A DNA stretch of 64,000 bases from MED660 sp002691025 (GCA_002170485.2 NHDZ02000158.1:13860-77859); one strand, 5' to 3'. Shown: positions 1 through 8,908, counted from the stretch's first letter. Notes: a model not told the origin generated them from the letters alone. Translations and numbers: made by a program.

Positions 1-143
1 TCTTTTCGCAGGAGGTCGGGCCGCCCGGGCGACTCTACCTTGATCACATCGGCACCCTGATCGGCCAGGATCATGGAGGACAGTGGCCCCGAGATCACGG
101 CCGAAAAATCGATGACTTTGATTCCAGCGAGGGGACCGGGCAT
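1..143 (-). CDS. CaiB/BaiF-type CoA-transferase, N-terminal fragment
   Basis: Only the first 47 codons lie in the window; the gene continues past the left edge. The reverse-strand translation starts MPGPLAGIKVIDFSAVISGP and continues with a segment reading ADQGADVIKVESPGRPD. This is the hallmark N-terminus of family III CoA-transferases, where the 'G..V.D.s....gP...m.lad.GADVikvE' pattern lines the CoA site. Such enzymes move CoA between carboxylic acids in carnitine, bile acid, oxalate or methyl-branched acid metabolism; the substrate cannot be told from this fragment. The gene diverges from a TetR regulator about 200 bp away, which suggests that regulator controls it. Confidence 0.85.
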   Translation of the reverse strand, partial: MPGPLAGIKVIDFSAVISGPLSSMILADQGADVIKVESPGRPDLLRK

Positions 144-343
144 GGTTTTTCCTTTCACGTACGAATTTGGTAACGATCAGAAGACGCCACTACAACCCAG
201 CCAAGGGCCTCAAAGCGGCGGGTGGGGCCGACAGACCGTGTCCGGTGCAGGCGTGAAGCGGTCTATAAATAGGATTTGTGTGTCACCGAGCATGTCCTAG
301 CCTCTCTCTACGATTCCGATCCGCCGATCGGACTGAGGAACCG

Positions 344-943
344 ATGCGCGATCGAAAAGAACAGATCATCAAAGAAGCGATGAAGATCGTAGCGGAAGAA
401 GGCTACGGAAATCTCAGCATGAGGGCCGTTGCCCGAGCGAGCGGGCTCAAACTGGGCGCTCTTCAATATCATTTTCCGCACTGGGCCGATCTCCTCAGAG
501 GCATGGCCGACTACATCATGGATCAATACTCCCTGCCAGCAGCCTCCGCCGGACCAAAGCACCCGGTCGATATCGTGGACGTCGTACAGTACGTAATGGA
601 CGACGCCGCCGGCGTGACCTTGAACTCGGAAAGGCTCTTCCCGCAGCTATGGGCCATGGCCCAGGTGGAACCCATCATGAACAAATTGATGGCCGAGATC
701 TACGGACGCTATATCGACGTGCTTGAGAAAATCCTGGCCGACTCCGGCGTCCCCCATCCACGCGTACATGCGCGGGCTCTCACTGTACTTCTGGAGTCCT
801 CCTTGCTCTTCTTGAACTGGGATCGCCGGGCGAAGAAAAGCGGAAAGGCCGAGCGGGAGATGATCATGACTTACCTCGACAGCCTCAAAATCAGCGGGAA
901 GCGGAAACGAATAAATCCTCGCGCCAGGCAGATCACTCCGTGA
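344..943 (+). CDS. TetR/AcrR-family transcriptional regulator
   Basis: A 199-aa protein with the TetR helix-turn-helix near the N-terminus. Residues 9-50 carry IIKEAMKIVAEEGY, then NLSMRAVARASG and LGALQYHFPHWADLL, the usual recognition-helix region. The C-terminal part is the variable ligand domain, so the ligand is unknown. I chose the ATG at 344 because GAGGAA lies just upstream and the TetR fold starts right after it; an upstream in-frame ATG at 278 adds residues that look non-coding. It is divergent from the CoA-transferase gene, a common layout for a local repressor of acyl-CoA catabolism. Its 3' end overlaps the convergent outer-membrane gene by 11 bp. Confidence 0.85.
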   Translation: MRDRKEQIIKEAMKIVAEEGYGNLSMRAVARASGLKLGALQYHFPHWADLLRGMADYIMDQYSLPAASAGPKHPVDIVDVVQYVMDDAAGVTLNSERLFPQLWAMAQVEPIMNKLMAEIYGRYIDVLEKILADSGVPHPRVHARALTVLLESSLLFLNWDRRAKKSGKAEREMIMTYLDSLKISGKRKRINPRARQITP

Positions 944-1820
944 TGGGAGCCCACCGGAAGCGCAGCCCCAGGTCGAAGCGGTAGGTCCAGGGGTCCTTGC
1001 GATAGGCCCACTCTCCCGTCACAGACCCTGTTGGATCCGTGGAGGAGAACTCCACATCGCGATTCCCGATGAGGTGATAGGCGCCCCCCGATCCCGTCAG
1101 GGCCATCAGCACCGATCCCTTGCGGAAGATGTCTGCTTCGACCTCCAGACCCGGGCCGATGCTGTGGAAGAATCGCGTCTGGGAGCCGGTGACCGCATAG
1201 AGGTTCCAGCTCGGAATGGCGGGGTCCAGGCTTGTCGCTCGATGCGTCAGTCCTGAGATCTCGATTTCCTCGACCAGATACTCAAATGAGGGTTTGATAC
1301 GAATCGGAAGCCAGTCGGTCTCAATGGTGAACGAGATGCCGATCCCCGCGGAGGCCTGAAACCCAGTGGGGGCCGCGCGCGTCACGCTTCCCTGGCCGCG
1401 CACCAGCGTGGGGCTGCTGAACAGCGGAAGCAATGGTGGGAACTTGAACGGACCCGGAGAACCCTCTTTCGCAAGATCGCGTTCGAATCCGACGTTCCCG
1501 GCCAGTCCTCCATGTAGAAAGAACCGAGTTCCTCCACCCAGCGGTTTCCAGACAGGCGTCATGATCTCAAGAGAGCCACCAATCCATGGCGATACGAAAT
1601 CAGAGGCGCCGCTGGCGCTCTCAATCACAGGTTCTGGTTGCCCTTGCTCCTGCAAGGTGCTTACGAGGGAGCCGCTCGCCGAACTCATCAGCATCCCACT
1701 GCTGATCTTGAGAGAAGGGATCCACCTTCCAGAATCATCTTCGCCCGAAGACTCCGCAATGGAAGCACTGGAGACCAGAAGGAAGAGAGCGACCACGATG
1801 ACATCGATGATGTATTTCAT
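933..1820 (-). CDS. Putative outer-membrane beta-barrel protein
   Basis: About 295 aa from the ATG at 1820 (MKYIIDVIVVALFLLVSSAS), a typical Sec signal peptide with cleavage likely near SIAES. The mature part alternates polar and hydrophobic residues with many aromatic and glycine positions (for example LEIMTPVWKPLG, GRFFLHGGLAGNVGFERD, YRFDLGLRFRW near the C-terminus), as in transmembrane beta-strands. I cannot assign a family; OmpA-like or autotransporter-like barrels are both possible. It is convergent with the TetR gene and divergent from the TonB receptor, so it may share the receptor's intergenic control region. A longer start at 1853 is open but adds a charged stretch before the signal peptide. 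Confidence 0.6.
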   Translation of the reverse strand: MKYIIDVIVVALFLLVSSASIAESSGEDDSGRWIPSLKISSGMLMSSASGSLVSTLQEQGQPEPVIESASGASDFVSPWIGGSLEIMTPVWKPLGGGTRFFLHGGLAGNVGFERDLAKEGSPGPFKFPPLLPLFSSPTLVRGQGSVTRAAPTGFQASAGIGISFTIETDWLPIRIKPSFEYLVEEIEISGLTHRATSLDPAIPSWNLYAVTGSQTRFFHSIGPGLEVEADIFRKGSVLMALTGSGGAYHLIGNRDVEFSSTDPTGSVTGEWAYRKDPWTYRFDLGLRFRWAPITE

Positions 1821-2284
1821 CCGCTCCCTCTTCCATTCGGAATCTTCACGCACAGCACTCCGGCACCAAGAGGCAACCGACCAGGCAGTAACGCACCTGT
1901 CCCGCGATGGGGGCTATGACCAGGATCCATGGGTGTTCCTTCGCCTTCGAGTGGCAGTATGCAAAGTCTCCGTGCGACTCAAAAAGTCGATTGATCGGGT
2001 GCGAATAGGTTGTATGAGTTATACCATTCCGCGTCGCGATGGATGAACCAAGGACCGATTTCCGGCGACCGCTCACGAGCCGTCCCGATGCTTGACATCC
2101 GGACTCGCATGCTAGAGCATGTCATATGACATGTAAAGAAAGACTGGTCGCTCGAAAGCGAGGCCCCTCGACTCGGGCAAGACCAGACAGAAGCCGAATC
2201 TCGGAGAGTCCCTCTCCCAAAATGGAGACAAGAAAGGCCGACGTCACCCAAAGCCACGCGGCTTGTTGTCGGTCATCACGGATT
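1821..2284. other. Intergenic control region between barrel and TonB receptor genes
   Basis: 464 bp between the chosen starts of two divergent genes. No coding frame here resembles a known protein. It holds a TTGACA hexamer at 2092-2097 and, downstream of it, the 16-bp perfect palindrome listed separately. The receptor frame stays open upstream to an ATG at 2126, so up to 159 bp at the right end could be translated if that start is used. Confidence 0.5.
2118..2133. promoter_or_regulatory. 16-bp perfect palindrome, probable operator for the TonB receptor gene
   Basis: CATGTCATATGACATG reads the same on both strands. It lies 20 bp after a TTGACA hexamer (2092-2097), so it would cover the -10 region and transcription start of a sigma70-type promoter, the normal place for a TetR or other dimeric repressor. 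The palindrome also covers the ATG at 2126, which makes that ATG either a leaderless start or not the true start. A related half-site (ATGTCATA) occurs at 23013-23020, next to another TetR gene. Confidence 0.45.
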
Positions 2285-4969
2285 ATGACGCGCTCGCTAT
2301 CTCCCAGAGTCCTCCCTAAGGCAAACGGAGTCCGTAGGGGATCAGTCGACCCCTCGCGAACTGCCTGTCTGCTACTCGCTCTCCTGCTCGGTCTCGCCTT
2401 GGCCAACGTCGCCGGCGCGCAGGATGAATTCGGCCCGGAGGTGGAGGACCCCCTGGACGTGGTCTCCGATGAAATGGACCTGGAGGCTACGTGGTCCGAC
2501 GTCGAGGAGATTCGCGTCACCGGCCAGGCCTCTTCCAATGTGCTCACCTCGGCCACCGATTCGACGACACGTTTTGATTCCGATCTGCTCGATGCGGTGG
2601 GAGCCAATGATCTGTCGGATTTGGCCAAATTCACGCCCAATCTTGAAATCCGTACAGCGGGCGCAACTTCGCCCACGTTCTTCATTCGAGGCGTTGGGCT
2701 CAGCGACTTCAACGCCAATGCGGGCGGCGCCATCGCAATCTACCAGGACGGTGTGGCCATGAACGCACCGGCGCTGCAACTGGGTCAGCTGTTCGACATC
2801 GGTGGCGTCGAAATCGTACGAGGGCCCCAAGGCACGGGTGCGGGTCGCAATGCCTCCGGCGGATCGATCAAGGTGACTTCAAGAAAGCCCGCCGGCGACG
2901 GCGCATCGCGAGCCTTCCTTTTGGCCTCGTACGGGAACTACAACGCCATCAATATCGAGGGAGCCCTGGAAACGCCCATCCTCGACACCCTCTCGACGCG
3001 TGTTTCCTTCCGCGTCAACAAACGCGATGGCTGGGGGACCAATGGCTGCGCCGGCGCGCCCCCCCTGGCGTATCGTGTGGCGAATGCGCCGGAGTTCGCC
3101 GCGGAGAACCGTTTTGTTCAGCCAGGCTTTCCTCCCTTTTGTGCGGAGCAGCAGAATCTCCCCATTGCGAATCCCAACTTTGTTCGCGGGGACCAATCGA
3201 CCTATCCGGAATTCTTCCAGCTTTCGCGCGTGCCGGGTGGGCTTCCGAAAGACGTCAATGATCTCGGGGACTGGGCGGCGCGGAGCATCTTCAGGTTCCT
3301 TCCGGAAAGCAACGACTCGGAATGGCTGCTGATCGCACGCGGTAGCCAGATCGACCAGCAATCGACACTGGGGCAGGCGATCGGAACCAGCCCGGGGTTT
3401 GGGTACGGTAGAACCTCTCTAGGATACAAAGACCCAGACATCACGGCGTTGCAGAATCAACTCATCGCAGACTGTATCGCTGCGGGCGGTACCGGGTGTA
3501 ATGCTGCGACACAACCCATTCTCCAGAATGATCTGGCACGAAATCTGGACCCCCGCCCGGACCGCGGCGATTACAATCGCGTAGGTCAGACCCGGCTCAA
3601 TACATGGGGCGGCTCCCTTGAGGGGACGATCCCCATCGAGGAAATGACGTTCACCAGCATCACCGCCTACGACGGTTACAAACGCTTTCGAGATCAAGAC
3701 GACGACTTCACATCCGATCAGATCTTTGAAAGCATCACGAATGACAAGGCCTGGCAGTTCAGCCAGGAAGTCAGCCTTGAAGGCCAATTGGATGAACATC
3801 TCCTGAGCTGGGAGGTCGGCGGCTACACGTTGATCCAGGAACTGGAGTCGAACTCAGCGTTCTTCCAGAATACGGTTGAATCGAATCAAGCCTACCAAGA
3901 GCAACTCTACAGCTTTGCCTTCTATGCGGACTTCAGCTGGCAGTTTTCCGAGACCTTGACCCTGGAGGGCGGCGCTCGGTACAACTGGGAGGAGAAGACA
4001 TTTGACTTCGAGTTCATCGCCGCGACTCCGGCCAACTCGCAAGGTTTCACCCAGACAGAGGTCTGGCAGGCCCCAACGGGGAGCGTGAGTCTGCTCTATG
4101 AGCCATTGGAGAATCTCTCGTTCTCCTGGAAATACAGCCGCGGATGGAAAGGCGGCCAGTTCAATGCCTCGGCGACCTCGCTGAATACCCGACCCGCAGA
4201 TCCGGAGAGCATCGATGCCTTCGAACTCGGGTGGAGCGGGTACTTCTGGGAGGACCGTGTGGGCGTGACCGGTTCTCTCTTCTACTACATGTACAACGAT
4301 TACCAGGTCTTCGTCGTCGAAGATAGCCCGGGCGCCTTTCCCCAGGAAATCATCATCAACGCCAATGCGGCGCAGAACTACGGTGCGGAAGTCGAGGCGC
4401 GCATCTCGCCGCTCCTCTACATCGTTCCGGAGGAGATGGAGAATCTTCTGGTGACTGTGCGTTTCGGCTGGCTGAATACCCAGTTCCTCGACTTCACCCA
4501 GGACATCATTCGTGTCGTCAAAACAGGATTCGGCCAGCAAGCAAGGGCACTCCCGATCACGGCCGACTACAGTGGAAACCCGCTCATCAATGCACCCGAA
4601 TTCAAAGTCAGCCTCGGCGTCGAATGGGAATTCTCCTTGGGGGACCTCGGCTATATCACCCCTCGGTATGACGGAAGCTGGTCCGATTTCGTCGCCTTCG
4701 GCCCGAATGGCGGTCGAGGATCCATTGACGGCACGGGTGAGTCCAGACTTCCCGACATGGCCATCGGTCAGGAGGCCTTCTGGCTCCACAACGTGAGTTT
4801 CATCTATCAGCCGCCCATCCCCAATGTGGAGGTCATGGGCTGGGTACGAAACGTTTCGGACGCCAGCTACAAGAGCTTCGCCTACGACGCCTCCTTCTTC
4901 GCCAATCTCACCGTGAACTGGGTGGGAGAACCCCGCACCTTCGGTGGTTCGGTGCGGCTCACCTTCTAG
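2285..4969 (+). CDS. TonB-dependent outer-membrane receptor
   Basis: Imports a scarce ligand across the outer membrane with energy from TonB-ExbBD. A hydrophobic signal core (ACLLLALLLGLALANVAG) precedes a probable cleavage at AGA-QDE. The plug domain follows, with EEIRVTG at its start, then TFFIRGVGLSDFN, IAIYQDGV and VEIVRGPQGTGAGRNASGG, the classic plug signature. The rest is a 22-strand barrel ending in GGSVRLTF, with the terminal Phe read by the BAM complex. The open frame runs from 2126 and the start is uncertain: I prefer the ATG at 2285 because it puts the signal peptide within 50 residues of the N-terminus, but none of the starts has a clear Shine-Dalgarno site. The plug resembles the IroN/sphingomonad-type receptors often linked to carbohydrate, terpenoid or steroid uptake; substrate unknown. 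Confidence 0.9.
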   Translation: MTRSLSPRVLPKANGVRRGSVDPSRTACLLLALLLGLALANVAGAQDEFGPEVEDPLDVVSDEMDLEATWSDVEEIRVTGQASSNVLTSATDSTTRFDSDLLDAVGANDLSDLAKFTPNLEIRTAGATSPTFFIRGVGLSDFNANAGGAIAIYQDGVAMNAPALQLGQLFDIGGVEIVRGPQGTGAGRNASGGSIKVTSRKPAGDGASRAFLLASYGNYNAINIEGALETPILDTLSTRVSFRVNKRDGWGTNGCAGAPPLAYRVANAPEFAAENRFVQPGFPPFCAEQQNLPIANPNFVRGDQSTYPEFFQLSRVPGGLPKDVNDLGDWAARSIFRFLPESNDSEWLLIARGSQIDQQSTLGQAIGTSPGFGYGRTSLGYKDPDITALQNQLIADCIAAGGTGCNAATQPILQNDLARNLDPRPDRGDYNRVGQTRLNTWGGSLEGTIPIEEMTFTSITAYDGYKRFRDQDDDFTSDQIFESITNDKAWQFSQEVSLEGQLDEHLLSWEVGGYTLIQELESNSAFFQNTVESNQAYQEQLYSFAFYADFSWQFSETLTLEGGARYNWEEKTFDFEFIAATPANSQGFTQTEVWQAPTGSVSLLYEPLENLSFSWKYSRGWKGGQFNASATSLNTRPADPESIDAFELGWSGYFWEDRVGVTGSLFYYMYNDYQVFVVEDSPGAFPQEIIINANAAQNYGAEVEARISPLLYIVPEEMENLLVTVRFGWLNTQFLDFTQDIIRVVKTGFGQQARALPITADYSGNPLINAPEFKVSLGVEWEFSLGDLGYITPRYDGSWSDFVAFGPNGGRGSIDGTGESRLPDMAIGQEAFWLHNVSFIYQPPIPNVEVMGWVRNVSDASYKSFAYDASFFANLTVNWVGEPRTFGGSVRLTF

Positions 4970-5023
4970 CCAAGAGCAGAAGAGCAAGGGACCCGCGATC
5001 GAGCCGTCACCGAGCCCGGCCGT

Positions 5024-6439
5024 CTATGGGATCTGATAACCCAGCGCGCGCAACTGATTGAGCTGGATTTCATCGATCTCCAACGGCGGCGCCGCGTCTC
5101 CCCAGGGTGGATCGGGGCTGTGGTCGATGTATGCACGGGTCATGCCCCGCAAACGCTCGACCTCATCGGGATGCTTGCTCAGTACATTCTCGAGTTCGTC
5201 GGGGTCTTCCGAAGCGTCGAAGAGTTCCAGGATCGGCGGTTGGTTGGGGACCGTCGTATACGAAAATCGCATGTCGCCATCGGCGAGAACCACGTGAGGC
5301 GCACTCTCGCGATCGCGCTGACCCCAATGTTGATCCAGATGGGCGATGGCGGGCTGCTCACGCTCCGGCAAAGGCTCACCGCGCATCGCCGCCAGGAGTT
5401 CCGGAACGCGAGACTGCCCGTCCACCCCTTCCATGGCGGGCAAGCCCAGCAGATCCAGGACCGTGGGCCAGATGTCGATGTTCTCCGTCCGCGCCGAGAT
5501 CTCGATCCCCGAATCGACCTGGAAGGGGAAACTCAGGATGAATGGAACCTCGGTGGTTTCGGGATAGACATAACGCGCATGCCCCTCAAGACCTCTCTCA
5601 CTGAACGCTTCACCGTGGTCGGATGCGAAGATGATCAGCGTATTTTCGCGGTATCCGTTCTCATTCAGATACTCAAGCAATTTTTCCAGCACCACATTGG
5701 TTCGGAGAATTGCATTGTCGTAGTTGTCCTCGAATCCGGTTCCAAACTGGGCCGTCTCCTCATCGTAGAGATATTCGTGGATATCCATGAAATGGAGGTA
5801 GAGGAACCAGCGCTCATGCCCGTGCACATCGAGAAACTCCTCGGTGGCATGCAGGAGGTCGTCATCCGATCCGCCATGACGAACCGTCGGATTTTCACGC
5901 CGCACGCCCGGTGCGACATTCCTGGAGAGCGGACGTTCGTAGACCTCAAAACCCTGAGCGAACCCGAAATTCGGCGCCACCCAGCCATTCCTGTAGACCC
6001 CCGTAGTCCGGAAGCCGGCCTCCTGGAGAATCTCAGCGGGCAGCATGGCCGCTTCGGGGAGCGCATCTTCGTAGCGAGTGATTTTCGAGCGAGCCGGGTA
6101 GAGGGAGGTCCACATCGAAGCCATGGAACACTTCGTCCAGGACGACTGGGAGAGGTGCTTCGCAAAACGAGCCCCGCTCCCGGCCAGCGCATCGATGGTG
6201 GGGCTGGTATCCCGCTCGTAACCGTAACTACCGAGGTGATGAGCGCGCAGCGTATCGACGAGGATGAACAGCACGTTCAGATCGTCGCGTTCGGCCAAGG
6301 CCTCGAGATCCTCCGCTGAGCCAACGGGACGCGGATCCTCACCGACAAGCCTGACATCGACGAACAGGAACAGAACGCCTGCCACGGCCACGAGAATGAA
6401 GAGCAAGGGACGTTTTAGAGATCGCTTTTTGGTCGACAT
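5024..6439 (-). CDS. Membrane-anchored sulfatase-fold (alkaline phosphatase superfamily) hydrolase
   Basis: 471 aa. Residues 11-30 form one N-terminal membrane helix, so the catalytic domain should be periplasmic. The sulfatase N-terminal metal site is seen in NVLFILVDTLRAHHLG (Asp62), and the second metal site in IIFASDHGEAFSE. Around residues 99-118 the sequence SSWTKCSMASMWTSLYP replaces the usual CxPxR sulfatase signature: Thr102 aligns with the formylglycine position and Cys104 with the proline. A formylglycine-type sulfatase is therefore doubtful; a phosphodiesterase, phosphotransferase or Thr-nucleophile hydrolase is as likely. It is convergent with the TonB receptor, which may import its substrate, and divergent from the TPR lipoprotein. 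Confidence 0.8.
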   Translation of the reverse strand: MSTKKRSLKRPLLFILVAVAGVLFLFVDVRLVGEDPRPVGSAEDLEALAERDDLNVLFILVDTLRAHHLGSYGYERDTSPTIDALAGSGARFAKHLSQSSWTKCSMASMWTSLYPARSKITRYEDALPEAAMLPAEILQEAGFRTTGVYRNGWVAPNFGFAQGFEVYERPLSRNVAPGVRRENPTVRHGGSDDDLLHATEEFLDVHGHERWFLYLHFMDIHEYLYDEETAQFGTGFEDNYDNAILRTNVVLEKLLEYLNENGYRENTLIIFASDHGEAFSERGLEGHARYVYPETTEVPFILSFPFQVDSGIEISARTENIDIWPTVLDLLGLPAMEGVDGQSRVPELLAAMRGEPLPEREQPAIAHLDQHWGQRDRESAPHVVLADGDMRFSYTTVPNQPPILELFDASEDPDELENVLSKHPDEVERLRGMTRAYIDHSPDPPWGDAAPPLEIDEIQLNQLRALGYQIP

Positions 6440-6545
6440 AGAGCAACAGTTTATCTAAGTAATATAATTAGTCTAATTCAAGATCATAGAGTATCGTCGC
6501 AAAATGATGCGCTTACCGGCCCTCGGATCAGGTGGAAACCGACCC
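6440..6545. promoter_or_regulatory. AT-rich divergent promoter region with a 13-nt dyad
   Basis: This short gap between the sulfatase and TPR genes is far more AT-rich than the coding DNA beside it. It contains a perfect TATAAT at 6463-6468 and an inverted repeat AATTAG-T-CTAATT at 6466-6478 that overlaps it. The dyad could be an operator acting on both directions, or part of an intrinsically melted promoter. I see no good -35 hexamer at the right distance for the plus strand. Confidence 0.4.
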
Positions 6546-8711
6546 ATGACCCAGTTATCCCGCTTTGGGACCTCAGTCCTTCTACTCCTACTCATTCTAT
6601 CTTTCTCCTTACTCAGCGGCTGCAGCGGATCGAGCGATGCCGATCAGGCGGCAGCGCTCCAGAAAGCCGGCCAGTTCGAGCAATCCCTCGAGCCGTTGAG
6701 ACGTGCCCTTGAAAAGGATCCGGACAACCGGGAACTCCACTACCGGAAAGGCGTGGCGCTGGCCCAGATGGGACGCCCCACGGAAGCCGTCTGGTCCCTG
6801 AGAAAGGCCATGGAAGACCCTGAATGGCTCTCACGGGCTGGACTGGTACTGGCCTCGGCTGCGTTCAGGGCACAAAACAACGAAATCGCGCTTGAGACGG
6901 TGGACCGGGTGCTGGCCGAAGATCCGGAAAACGTGGATGGCCTCGTGATCCGGGCCAATATCCGGCTCGCCCTGCGATCGCAGTTCGAAGAGGCGCTCGA
7001 AGATGCAGAACGGGCCCTTGAGATCGACCCGGATCGACGCGAAGCGAGCATGGCGCGAGTCGTGGCTCTGCTCGGCCTGGAACGGGCCGAGGAGGCCGGC
7101 GAAGCGCTGATCGCAATGGAGATTTCGGCGGACGATGAGAGCGTCAACCCCAAGGTAGCGGCGCGGCTCTGCGCGGCTCGGTCGGTCTTTGTCAACGAGA
7201 AGGGCGACCCGGAAGCAGCCGCAGAGTCCTTTCACGACTGCCTGGAGAAATTCCCGACCGATTCTCAGGTGATCAACAACGCGCTTGAGTTCTTCGACGA
7301 CTCCGGGGATGGCGCGCAGTCGATCGAGATCCTGCGACAAGTCCTTGAAGAGCAACCCCTTGCCCTCTCCTATCGATCTCAACTGGCCGGCCGACTGCGT
7401 GCCCTGGGTCAGGTGTCCGAGGCCGAGGAACTCCTGCAAGCAGCGACAGAGCAGGATACAGCGACCCCCGAGGCCGCCTGGGTGGAGTTGGCTCGGCATC
7501 ATGCTGCGCTGGGAGATATTCCCGCCATGGCGATTGCCTACCAACGAGCCGTCGACGTAGCCAAAGATCCAACTGCGGATCTCCGATTCGCGGCGGCGGA
7601 TGCTCTTCTCGGCGCTCAGCGGTTCGATGAAGCGCTCGCCGCGGGCCAGGCCCTTGATCTTCCCGTTCACCGGGACCTGATCGTGGGCCGCGTCCTGTAT
7701 GAACGTCGCGAAATGAAGGAAGCGCTTGAGCGGATCGAAGCCGCGATTCGACTCTGGCCGGAAAATCCCGGGGCACGCTATTACGCTGCGCTGGCCGCAG
7801 AGCGACTCGGCGATTTTGATCGAGCCATCGAGGATTATCGATATTCGATTCGATCGGACGCGGCGGTCACCGACGCGCGATACCGACTGGCCATGCTCTA
7901 CGAAGCCGAAGGTCGATACGACAGAGCTGTTACGGCGGCCTCAAGCGCCACCGGGCGCGCACCGATCGACGCCGAGGCGACCATGATCGCCGTCCGCGCC
8001 GCAGCCAGTGGCGGCCTCCAGGACCGCATCAAGCCCCTTTTGAAGAGTCTGCGAGGGGTCGATACCCTGCAAGCGCGTGGCCTGATCGCTCTCGCCGAGG
8101 GAACTCAAGTCCGCATGGGCCCCGATGAGGCAGCCGCTCTCCTGGCTGATGCCGAGAATCTGAACTTTTCCCATGCCGGAAATACCGGTCTGCTGAGAGC
8201 GCTCGTCGTGTATCGTGGCTCAAAAGAGGGGGACGGAACCATTTCCTCTGCTCTGCAGGCCGGCCTGAAGCGGCATCCGGATGTGGCGGATTTTCATGAA
8301 ATTCAGGGACTCTGGCTTGAGCAGACCGGAGCGCCGGCCGCTGAGGCGCGTGCCGCGTTCGAGCGAGCGGTGGAGATCAACCCCGATCACGAGCACGCGC
8401 TTCTTGGGCTCGCGCGACTGGAGGCCGCCCAGGGTCGGGTCGAGGAAGCCGATCTGCTCCTGGCTCGAGCCGCCGAAGCCTCGCCTGAGTCGGATGCGCC
8501 TTGGCGTGCCGCAGCGGAGTTGTGGACCCAGGCCGGCCAACCCGAGAAGACCGAGCAGGCCCTTGAAGAACTGCTCCACCGAAACCCCTATGACGGGCGC
8601 GCGGCGGCGACCCTGGCCTCGCTCCGCAGGAATCGAAGTTTGGCCGACGCGCGAACTTTGGAACTGGAAGCGCGAGCGGCCCGTTTCGACCCCGAGGCGA
8701 AACGCCCCTGA
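6546..8711 (+). CDS. TPR-repeat lipoprotein
   Basis: 721 aa from the ATG at 6546, chosen because it gives a compact lipoprotein signal (MTQLSRFGTSVLLLLLILSF, then SLLSGCSGSS). The lipobox LSGC puts a lipidated Cys at about residue 27. The rest is a long run of tetratricopeptide repeats (for example AGQFEQSLEPLRRALEKDPD, EEALEDAERALEIDPDRREA, EARAAFERAVEINPDHEHAL), with about 18 or more repeat units. Such solenoids scaffold secretion, polysaccharide or envelope complexes. A PEP-CTERM-like protein is encoded just downstream, and PEP-CTERM loci often carry a TPR lipoprotein (PrsT family), but no exosortase or polysaccharide gene is visible, so that link is only a suggestion. Confidence 0.85.
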   Translation: MTQLSRFGTSVLLLLLILSFSLLSGCSGSSDADQAAALQKAGQFEQSLEPLRRALEKDPDNRELHYRKGVALAQMGRPTEAVWSLRKAMEDPEWLSRAGLVLASAAFRAQNNEIALETVDRVLAEDPENVDGLVIRANIRLALRSQFEEALEDAERALEIDPDRREASMARVVALLGLERAEEAGEALIAMEISADDESVNPKVAARLCAARSVFVNEKGDPEAAAESFHDCLEKFPTDSQVINNALEFFDDSGDGAQSIEILRQVLEEQPLALSYRSQLAGRLRALGQVSEAEELLQAATEQDTATPEAAWVELARHHAALGDIPAMAIAYQRAVDVAKDPTADLRFAAADALLGAQRFDEALAAGQALDLPVHRDLIVGRVLYERREMKEALERIEAAIRLWPENPGARYYAALAAERLGDFDRAIEDYRYSIRSDAAVTDARYRLAMLYEAEGRYDRAVTAASSATGRAPIDAEATMIAVRAAASGGLQDRIKPLLKSLRGVDTLQARGLIALAEGTQVRMGPDEAAALLADAENLNFSHAGNTGLLRALVVYRGSKEGDGTISSALQAGLKRHPDVADFHEIQGLWLEQTGAPAAEARAAFERAVEINPDHEHALLGLARLEAAQGRVEEADLLLARAAEASPESDAPWRAAAELWTQAGQPEKTEQALEELLHRNPYDGRAAATLASLRRNRSLADARTLELEARAARFDPEAKRP

Positions 8712-8714
8712 GGG

Positions 8715-8855
8715 AAAAGGTCAGACCCGGCTTCGTTTCACAAATGCGAGAGTATGGATAAAAGCTTTTTCTTTTCGATTACTTAGAAAATCTTTTCGTC
8801 TTTCTTGGCCTCGACTCCCAGGTCCTCCAGATGGCTACATGTCATCTGACCTTTT
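8715..8855. mobile_element. Possible MITE-like element with 11-bp terminal inverted repeats
   Basis: AAAAGGTCAGA at 8715-8725 is repeated in perfect inverted form as TCTGACCTTTT at 8845-8855, enclosing about 120 bp of unusually AT-rich DNA with no gene. The left end sits directly after the TPR lipoprotein stop codon. The size and termini fit a small non-autonomous element. I find no clear target-site duplication and no transposase in the window, so a long-stem transcript structure is the alternative. Confidence 0.35.
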
Positions 8856-8867
8856 TTTTTCGCCCAA

Positions 8868-8896
8868 GGCCATTTTTTCCCCAAAAAAAAATGGCC
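8868..8896. terminator. Hairpin GGCCATTTTTT / AAAAAATGGCC, terminator-like
   Basis: Arms at 8868-8878 and 8886-8896 give an 11-bp perfect stem with a 7-nt loop. It comes right after a run of nine T (8852-8860), which could itself terminate transcription. It probably insulates the TPR lipoprotein gene from the promoter at 8903. Stem bases are mostly A-T, so its strength as an intrinsic terminator is uncertain. Confidence 0.45.
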
Positions 8897-8902
8897 TGTG
8901 CG

Positions 8903-8908
8903 TATAAT
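8903..8908 (+). promoter_or_regulatory. Perfect TATAAT -10 box upstream of the PEP-CTERM gene
   Basis: TATAAT lies 80 bp before the ATG at 8989 and just downstream of the 8868-8896 hairpin, so the PEP-CTERM gene probably has its own promoter and a leader of about 75 nt. No TTGACA-like -35 box is present at 17 bp; the equivalent bases fall in the hairpin's right arm. Confidence 0.45.
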
